NCBI GenBank assembly: GCA_030448105.1
Contig: JAUJNP010000009.1
Span: forward strand, 84,705 to 148,704
Origin: Acidimicrobiales bacterium
GTDB taxonomy: Bacteria > Actinomycetota > Acidimicrobiia > Acidimicrobiales > Iamiaceae
Direction of reading: 5' to 3'
DNA length: 64,000 nucleotides
The notes below the pieces were generated by a model. The model was not told the DNA's origin, made no database searches, and was given only the letters and a program-made list of their open reading frames with translations. Both the position numbers and the translations under genes were made by a program. How positions within the stretch are numbered: the stretch's first letter is position 1; each line of letters starts with the position of its first letter. Positions 53,441 through 64,000 of this stretch are shown piece after piece.

Positions 53441-53494
53441 CCGCGAAGCGGGGCTCGACGGAGGCGGGCCAATGTGACGGTCACGGGCCGTTCG

Positions 53495-53500
53495 TACACT
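53495..53500 (+). promoter_or_regulatory. -10 element for uvrB, leaderless
   Basis: TACACT, then six bases, then the ATG at 53507. Confidence 0.6.
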
Positions 53501-53506
53501 CGGGAC

Positions 53507-55528
<2,022 letters not shown>

Positions 55529-55534
55529 CCGCCG

Positions 55535-55570
55535 CCACGCTGGTCCCCCGCCCCCGAGGGGCCGGCGTGG
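55535..55570. terminator. hairpin terminator after uvrB
   Basis: CCACGC at 55535-55540 pairs with GCGTGG at 55565-55570, with further internal pairing of CCCC and GGGG. It is located seven bases after the uvrB stop. Confidence 0.5.
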
Positions 55571-56780
55571 GAGGCGTGGGTGCCCGATGGTCGAGGAGGG
55601 TGCGCCCCTGGCGCACGGGTGAGCACCCGGTCGGGCTGACGGCCGGACGCGAGGGCCACGATGGCGACGACGGCCAGCGCCTGGGTGGACCGCGTGCCGC
55701 CGAAGTTCATGCCGACCACGTCCGCACTCATCACCGCGGCGAAACCTACGAGGAGCAGCACCGCGGGCCACAGCGGCGACGACCGCCGGCGCCACAGCAC
55801 GATCAGGGCGAGGGCGAGCGCCGCCACCGACGCGGTCATGCCCACCAGCTCCTGCCCCCGCCACCAGCGATCGGCGGCCGCCTCGGCCAGCCCCCGGAAC
55901 GGTGGCAGCGACAGCTCGGACACGGAGCGCTCCGGCTCGGGCAGGGCGACGCGCAGCCACGCCCACCACCCGGCCGCCACCGCCGCCGGTACGGCCGCCA
56001 GCGCGGCGCTGGCCCGGTCGCGACGCCACAGCGCCCACCCGAGCAGCAGGAGCACGACCGGCTCCTTGGCCAGCACCGCGAGCACGCCCACCGCCACCGC
56101 CACCCAGGGGCGGCGCCGGGCGGAGAGGGCGACCGCCACCGTGGCCAACGCCAAAGCCGGCGTGTCGGCGGCCGTCGTCCGCATTGACCAGTACGACCCG
56201 GGCAGCAAGGGCAGGACGGCCGCCAGCCAGGGCCGGCCGCCGAGGGTGACGCCCAGGGCTCCGGTCGCCACCGCCCCGGCCAGCACCAGGAACGTCCCCA
56301 CCCCGAAGAGCGCCCACACGAGGCCGACGCCGCCCCCGCTGGGGTGCACGGCCGCCGCCAGCCACGGGAGCAGCGGGCGCTGCAGCCGGTAGCGGGGACG
56401 GTCGAGGTGGCGGGCCGCCCGGTCCGGGTGGAGCGGGTCGCGGGCCACGGCGTAGTACTGCTGCCCGTCGAGCCCGAGGCCCTCCGGCGGCTGAACCCCC
56501 GGGAAGTCCTCCCGCACGGCGGCGATCGACGGACCCCTGGTGCCGGGTTGGATGAGGCTCACCGGGTTGCCCCCGCCGTGGCGGGCGACGTCGACCAGCA
56601 CCACGGCGAGCAGGGCCAGGGTGCCGGCCACGGCCCAGCGCAGGAGACTCGACCACGGCAGTGGGGGCAGCCCGCCGTCCCCGGGCTCATCCGGCGACGC
56701 GGCGTCGACACGCCCCCGGACGGCCAGCACCCGTACCCATCGGACGGCACCGTCACCGCGTGAGAGTGGAGGGGCCAGGT

Positions 56781-56796
56781 ACGAACGGGAGTTCCC
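56781..56796. promoter_or_regulatory. candidate SOS (LexA) box upstream of uvrA
   Basis: GAAC-GGGA-GTTC at 56783-56794, preceded by AC and followed by CC. It matches the core GAAC-N4-GTTC of actinobacterial LexA sites, 25 bp upstream of the uvrA -10. uvrA is a known SOS gene in many bacteria. Confidence 0.55.
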
Positions 56797-56818
56797 ACCC
56801 GCGGTCACGGCCGACCGG

Positions 56819-56824
56819 TACCCT
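56819..56824 (+). promoter_or_regulatory. -10 element for uvrA, leaderless
   Basis: TACCCT, then eight bases, then the ATG at 56833. Confidence 0.55.
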
Positions 56825-56832
56825 GTCCCGCC

Positions 56833-59677
<2,845 letters not shown>

Positions 59678-59697
59678 GCGGTCCGCACCGCGGCCGG

Positions 59698-60808
59698 TCA
59701 GTCCCGGGGGCGGCCTCGGTGATGTCGAGCATGCGCTGGAGGGCGACCCTGGCCTGCTCCTGGGTGTCGGGGTCGACGGTGATCCGGTTGACCACCCGGC
59801 CCTCCACCAGGTTCTCGAGCACCCAGGCCAGGTGGGGGCGTCGATGCGGAACATGGTCGAGCAGGGGGCAGATCAGCGGGTCGAGCGACACCACCGTGCG
59901 GTCGGGGTGCTCGTCGGCCAGGCGCTGCACGAGGTGGATCTCGGTGGCCACCGCGATGGCGGAGCCGGGTGGCGCCGCCTCCACCGCCCGGATAATGAAG
60001 TCGGTGGAGCCGACCTGGTCGGCGATGGAGCACACCTCGTGGCTGCACTCGGGGTGGGCGATGACGATGCCCTCGGGGTGCTCCGCCCGGAAGGCGGCGA
60101 CATGCTCGGGGCGGAAGCGCTGGTGCACCGAGCAGTGCCCCTTCCACAGCAGGAAGGTGGCCTCCTGGCGTCGGCCTCGGTGAGCCCGCCGAGCTCGAAG
60201 CGCGGGTTCCACACCCGCATGTCGTCGTGTCCGTAGCCCATGGCCAGCCCGGTGTTGCGCCCCAGGTGCTGGTCCGGGAAGAAGAGGACCTTGGAGCCGC
60301 GGGTGAAGGCCCAGTCGAGCACCTGGCGGGCGTTGGTGGAGGTGCAGACGGCGCCGCCGTGCTCGCCCACGAAGGCCTTCAGGGCGGCCGAGGAGTTCAT
60401 GTAGGTGATGGGCACGAGCTCGGAGATGTCGATCACCCCGGCCAGCGCCTCCCATGCCTCTTCCACCTCGTCGATGTCGGCCATGTCGGCCATCGAGCAG
60501 CCGGCGTTGAGGTCCGGGAGGATGACCTGCTGGTGGTCGTCGGTGAGCACGTCGGCCGACTCGGCCATGAAGTGCACGCCGCAGAACACGATGAACTCGG
60601 CCTCGGGGTGCTGCTGGGCCAGCACCGACAGCCGGTAGGAGTCGCCCCGGGCGTCCGCCCAGCGCATCACCTCGTCGCGCTGGTAGTGATGGCCGAGGAT
60701 GAACACCCGGTCGCCCAGGGCGGCCTTGGCCGATCCGATCCACTCGGCCAGCTGGTCGTCGGTCGCGGTGGTGTAGCGCTCGGGGAGCGGGGGCTGGAGC
60801 CTCAGCAT
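59698..60808 (-). CDS. nadA: quinolinate synthase, about four indels
   Basis: Fe-S enzyme making quinolinate from iminoaspartate and DHAP. From ATG 60808 (GGAGGG at 60817-60822 upstream): LGHHYQRDEVMRWAD, FCGVHFMAESADVL, LPDLNAGCSMADM, VPITYMNSSAALKAF, FPDQHLGRNTG. The frame breaks near 60169 and continues ATFLLWKGHCSVHQRF, AHPECSHEVCSIADQVGST (Fe-S Cys) and SLDPLICPLLD. Two compensating indels disturb residues around 59835-59870 (expected NMFRIDAPHLAW), and a last one precedes the stop at 59698. Conserved cluster Cys residues are present. Divergent from uvrC and convergent with uvrA; quality here is poor in both. Confidence 0.88.
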
Positions 60809-60929
60809 GTGGGTGACCCTCCGGTCGGTGCGGGCTCCGATTGTCAGCCGGTGGGGACAGCCTGGTCGCCTCGCCACGGGGATGTCGGCCTCGGAGCCGA
60901 TATGGAGCCGGATGCCAGGCCGGCCGTTG

Positions 60930-60950
60930 CAGGAACCTTAGGCGTTCCTG
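60930..60950. promoter_or_regulatory. 7-bp inverted repeat between nadA and uvrC
   Basis: CAGGAAC-N7-GTTCCTG, perfect. It sits in the 214-bp divergent gap, 60 bp upstream of the uvrC -10. Possible operator; the spacing does not fit LexA (N4). Confidence 0.35.
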
Positions 60951-61009
60951 ACCGGTCCAACGTGGTCCGGGGGCCGGTCCATTCCCACCGCACCGGTCGC
61001 TGGATCCGG

Positions 61010-61015
61010 CAACCT
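61010..61015 (+). promoter_or_regulatory. weak -10 element for uvrC
   Basis: CAACCT, then seven bases, then the GTG at 61023. Confidence 0.3.
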
Positions 61016-61022
61016 AGGGACC

Positions 61023-62891
61023 GTGGTGCAACGCCCGCCTGCCGGCTCCATCCCCGACGCCCCCGGCTCCTACCAGTTCAAGGATGCCCACGGGCGGGTG
61101 ATCTACGTGGGCAAGGCGAAGTCGCTGCGGTCGCGCCTCTCCAACTACTTCTCGGCCGGCCTGCCGCCCCGCACCGCCCAGATGGTGGCCACCGCCGAGA
61201 CCGTCGAGTGGATACAGGTCCGCAACGACGTCGAGGCGTTCATGCTGGAGTACAGCCTGATCAAGGCCCACCGGCCCCGCTTCAACATCCGGCTGGTCGA
61301 CGACAAGAGCTACCCATTCCTGGCGGTCACGGTGGGCGACGAGTGGCCTCGGCCCATGGTGATGCGGGGGGCCAAGCGCAAGGGCGTCCGCTACTTCGGC
61401 CCCTTCGCCCACGCCTACGCCATCCGCGAGACCCTCGACCTGCTGCTGCGCACGTTCCCGGTGCGCACCTGCTCGGACGTCAAGCTCGACCGGCACCGCA
61501 AGCTGGGCCGGCCCTGCCTGCTGTTCCACATCGAGAAGTGCACCGGCCCCTGCGTCGGCGAGATCGACCACCAGGGCTACCGCGAGCTGGTCGACGAGCT
61601 CATCCAGTTCCTCGACGGCGACACCGACACCATCGTGAAGCGGCTCGAGATCGAGATGCGCGACGCCGCCGGCGAGCTCGAGTTCGAGCGGGCGGCCCGT
61701 CTGCGCGACCGCCTCACCAGCGTCCGCAAGGCCATCGAGCGCCAGCAGATGGTGGCCGATCGCAACGAGGACCTCGACGTGGTCGGCATGGCCGGTGACG
61801 AGCTGGAGGCGGCCGTCCAGGTGTTCCACGTGCGCCGGGGTCGGGTGGTGGGACGCAAGGGTTTCGTGCTCGACAAGGTGGAGGACGTCTCCGAGGCCGA
61901 GCTGATGGGCCGGATCGTGCTCGACCTCTACGGCGACCCGCCGCCGCTCGCCGTGCCCAAGCAGGTCCTCCTGCCCACCGAGCCGGCCGACCTCGACGTG
62001 CTCTGCGAGCTGCTCGGCGAGCTGCGGGGCTCGGCGGTGGCCATCCGGGTGCCCCACCGGGGCGACAAGCGCACGCTGCAGGAGACAGTCACCCGCAATG
62101 CCAAGGAGGAGTTCACCCGCCACCGGCTGCGCCGGGCGGCCGACCACAACAGCCGGGCCCGCGCCCTCAACGAGCTGCAGGAGCAGCTCGGCCTACCCGA
62201 GGCCCCGCTGCGCATCGAGTGCTACGACATGAGCCACCTCCAGGGCACCGACTACGTGGGCTCCATGGTGGTGGTGGAGGACGGGCTGCCGAAGAAGTCC
62301 GAGTACCGCCGGTTCCGCATCCGGGGCGTGCCCGGCAACGACGACTTCGCCGCCATGGAGGAGGTGCTCGGGCGCCGCCTGGCCAACTACCTGGCCGAGC
62401 GGCACAAGCCGGTGTCCGAGCGTGAGGGCCGCTTCGCCTACCCGCCGCAGCTCCTGCTGGTCGACGGGGGCAAGGGCCAACTCAGCGTGGCCGTCCGGGT
62501 GCTGCAGGAGCTGGGCCTCGACGAGGAGATACCGGTGGCCTCGCTGGCCAAGCGCTTCGAGGAGGTGTTCGTCCCCGGCCAGGCCGATCCCGTCCGCCTG
62601 CCCCGCCAGTCCGAGGCGCTCTACCTGCTGCAGCGCATCCGCGACGAGTCGCACCGCTTCGCCATCGGCTACCACCGCTCGCTGCGGGACAAGCGGATGA
62701 CCACCTCCGTGCTCGACGGCATCCCCGGGCTGGGGCCGACCCGCCGGGCCCGCCTGGTCAAGGAGCTCGGCGGGATGCGGGCGGTGAAGCGGGCCTCGTT
62801 GGAGGAGCTCACCGCCCTGACCTGGCTGCCGGACTCCGTGGCGGAGGGGGTCCACGAGCACATCCACCGCCCCTCGCCGTCCCGGCGCTGA
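61023..62891 (+). CDS. uvrC: excinuclease ABC subunit C
   Basis: 622 residues. N-terminal GIY-YIG nuclease (APGSYQFKDAHGRVIYVGKAKSLRSRLSNYF) for the 3' incision; Cys-rich KCTGPCVGEID; UVR motif (about 200-235); RNase H-like C-terminal nuclease for the 5' incision (RIECYDMSHLQGTDYVGSMVV, LLVDGGKGQLSVAV); and a terminal helix-hairpin-helix pair (LDGIPGLGPTRRARLVKELGG). Intact throughout, in contrast to uvrA. GTG at 61023 or 61026. A methyltransferase gene follows after four bases. Confidence 0.97.
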   Translation: MVQRPPAGSIPDAPGSYQFKDAHGRVIYVGKAKSLRSRLSNYFSAGLPPRTAQMVATAETVEWIQVRNDVEAFMLEYSLIKAHRPRFNIRLVDDKSYPFLAVTVGDEWPRPMVMRGAKRKGVRYFGPFAHAYAIRETLDLLLRTFPVRTCSDVKLDRHRKLGRPCLLFHIEKCTGPCVGEIDHQGYRELVDELIQFLDGDTDTIVKRLEIEMRDAAGELEFERAARLRDRLTSVRKAIERQQMVADRNEDLDVVGMAGDELEAAVQVFHVRRGRVVGRKGFVLDKVEDVSEAELMGRIVLDLYGDPPPLAVPKQVLLPTEPADLDVLCELLGELRGSAVAIRVPHRGDKRTLQETVTRNAKEEFTRHRLRRAADHNSRARALNELQEQLGLPEAPLRIECYDMSHLQGTDYVGSMVVVEDGLPKKSEYRRFRIRGVPGNDDFAAMEEVLGRRLANYLAERHKPVSEREGRFAYPPQLLLVDGGKGQLSVAVRVLQELGLDEEIPVASLAKRFEEVFVPGQADPVRLPRQSEALYLLQRIRDESHRFAIGYHRSLRDKRMTTSVLDGIPGLGPTRRARLVKELGGMRAVKRASLEELTALTWLPDSVAEGVHEHIHRPSPSRR

Positions 62892-62895
62892 CGGC

Positions 62896-63630
62896 GTGGA
62901 CACGGGCTCGGATCTCTGGGAAACCCACGCCGGCTGGTGGCAGGAGGGCTTCACCGGCGGCGCCGACGCCGAGTACACCGAGCAGATCCTGCCGATGGCG
63001 GCGGCCGCCGTGGCCGGCGCCGGCTCGGTGCTCGACGTGGGCACCGGTGAGGGCCAGATCGCCCGCTTGGCCGTGGCCGGGGGAGCGACCACCGTCGTCG
63101 GCGTGGATCCCACGTCGGCCCAGATCGACGAAGCCCGCCGACGCGGGGACGGGCCGCTCTACGTGCGGGCCGAGGCCGGCGCCCTGCCGGTGGCCGACGC
63201 CGCCTTCGACGCCGTCATCGCCTGCCTCGTGTTCGAGCACATACCGGACGTGGACGCCGCCATCGCCGAGGTGGGCAGGGTCCTGCGCGGCGGCGGCCGG
63301 TTCGCCCTGTTCCTGAACCATCCCCTCCTGCAGACGCCGAACAGCGGGTGGATCGACGACCACGTCCTGGACCCGCCGGAGCAGTACTGGCGCGTCGGCC
63401 CGTACCTGGTGGAGGACGTGTCGGTCGAGGAGGTGGAGAGGGACGTGTTCATCCCGTTCATCCACCGACCGCTGAGCCGCTACGTCAACGCCATGGCCGA
63501 GGCCGGCCTGCTGGTCCAGCGCATGGAGGAGCCGGCCCCGCCGCCCGGCTTCCTCGCCCGGGCGGCGGAGTACTCCGAGGCCGCCACCATTCCCCGCCTG
63601 CTCGTCCTGCTGGCCGGGAAGGTCCGATGA
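62896..63630 (+). CDS. class I SAM-dependent methyltransferase
   Basis: 244 residues. Motif I VLDVGTGEGQIARLAVAGG near residue 48, VGVDPTSAQIDEARRRG, VADAAFDAVIACLVFEHI and EVGRVLRGGGRFALFLNHPL match the methyltransf_11 family of small-molecule methyltransferases. The C-terminal third (EEVERDVFIPFIHRPLSRYVNAMAEAGL) is the usual substrate cap. Substrate unknown. The stop overlaps the next gene (ATGA). Confidence 0.85.
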   Translation: MDTGSDLWETHAGWWQEGFTGGADAEYTEQILPMAAAAVAGAGSVLDVGTGEGQIARLAVAGGATTVVGVDPTSAQIDEARRRGDGPLYVRAEAGALPVADAAFDAVIACLVFEHIPDVDAAIAEVGRVLRGGGRFALFLNHPLLQTPNSGWIDDHVLDPPEQYWRVGPYLVEDVSVEEVERDVFIPFIHRPLSRYVNAMAEAGLLVQRMEEPAPPPGFLARAAEYSEAATIPRLLVLLAGKVR

Positions 63631-64000
63631 GAAGGCCGCCGCCGGTGGCCGACACGCCGTTGTGGCTGAGCCACCACTGGCCCTCGCAGTACGACCGGTG
63701 CGTGCGCCTGGCCGGTCGCCACGTCTGCCGCCGCTGCCTGGTGCTCTACCCGCTGGCGGCGGCGGTGGCCCTCTTGGCCGCGGCCGGCGTCACGTGGCCC
63801 CACCGCCTCGACGTCTGGCTCCTCTGGGCCCTGCCCCTCCCGGCGGTGGTGGAGCTGTGCGCCGAGCAACTCGCCGGGGTGCGGCCCTCGGTGCCCCGCC
63901 TGGTGGCGGTCACGGTGCTGCTGGCGGTGGCGTGCGGCGCCCTCTACGACCGCTACCTGGACGACCGGGGCAGCCCGCTGGTGTGGTCGGTGGTGGTGGT
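63627..64000 (+). CDS. membrane protein with HHWPxxYDRC motif (DUF2085-like), cut by window end
   Basis: 124 residues visible, no stop before the window end. LSHHWPSQYDRCVRLAGRHVCRRCLVLYP at the N-terminus (two close Cys pairs, possibly metal-binding) followed by at least three hydrophobic segments recalls DUF2085-type membrane proteins. ATG overlaps the methyltransferase stop. Function unknown. Confidence 0.65.
   Translation, partial: MRRPPPVADTPLWLSHHWPSQYDRCVRLAGRHVCRRCLVLYPLAAAVALLAAAGVTWPHRLDVWLLWALPLPAVVELCAEQLAGVRPSVPRLVAVTVLLAVACGALYDRYLDDRGSPLVWSVVV

Noticed and set aside
60930..60950. SOS box upstream of uvrC
   Set aside because: The palindrome has a 7-base centre (GAAC-N7-GTTC), not the N4 of LexA sites.

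Overview
The window is very G+C-rich (about 70% by eye), densely packed, and full of GTG starts and 4-bp GTGA/ATGA overlaps. Mycothiol acetyltransferase (mshD), an F420-type LLM oxidoreductase, an ANTAR response regulator next to polA, and the order hisD-C-B-H-A-F-I / trpE-C-F-B-A / ANTAR regulator / polA / rpsA / coaE / uvrB / uvrA / uvrC point to an actinobacterium. That order follows, from memory, the Mycobacterium tuberculosis Rv1599-Rv1638 block. A deep-branching class such as Acidimicrobiia is my inference, not proven.

Layout. 0-5 kb: the end of a GT-C-like membrane protein, rlmN, a VIT-type metal transporter, mshD and nth, then a candidate structured small RNA. 5.2-12 kb: histidine genes, with a histidine-phosphatase gene on the opposite strand between hisA and hisF and a lone GroES-like gene before hisI. 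12-25.4 kb: trpE, trpC, trpF, trpB and trpA, interrupted by an LLM oxidoreductase, ygfZ, a large protein with calcium-loop-like repeats plus an overlapping lipoprotein, a hydrolase, a J-domain protein and a DUF885 peptidase. 26-28.4 kb: three consecutive broken genes (DUF222/HNH, a lipoprotein, an aminoglycoside-nucleotidyltransferase-like gene). 28.4-35.3 kb: small metabolic and stress genes, HU, a peroxiredoxin, an ECF sigma-ogt pair, tRNA-Leu(CAA), and a transporter-DUF3105 fusion. 35.4-41 kb: ANTAR regulator, polA, a methyltransferase, rpsA. 41-52.7 kb: a Flp/Tad pilus machine (CpaB, CpaE, CpaF, a vWA-TadB fusion, TadC) and, on the other strand, a histidine kinase/response regulator pair and a second CpaE whose P-loop is degenerate. 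52.7-64 kb: coaE, uvrB, uvrA, nadA, uvrC, a methyltransferase and a membrane protein that runs off the end.

Two window-wide features matter to a reader. First, more than twenty genes have a TAnnnT-type -10 hexamer whose last base lies 6-8 nt before the start codon. This is the layout of leaderless transcripts and was used here to choose starts; in four places the TAG stop of the preceding gene is itself the first half of the -10. Second, the sequence contains many one- or two-base indels in G/C runs, some in essential genes (rlmN, rpsA, uvrA, nadA), plus an in-frame stop in cpaB. They cluster in patches and look mostly like consensus errors. The 26-28.4 kb patch also carries a nonsense codon and could be real decay. 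Genes affected are annotated over their full inferred span.
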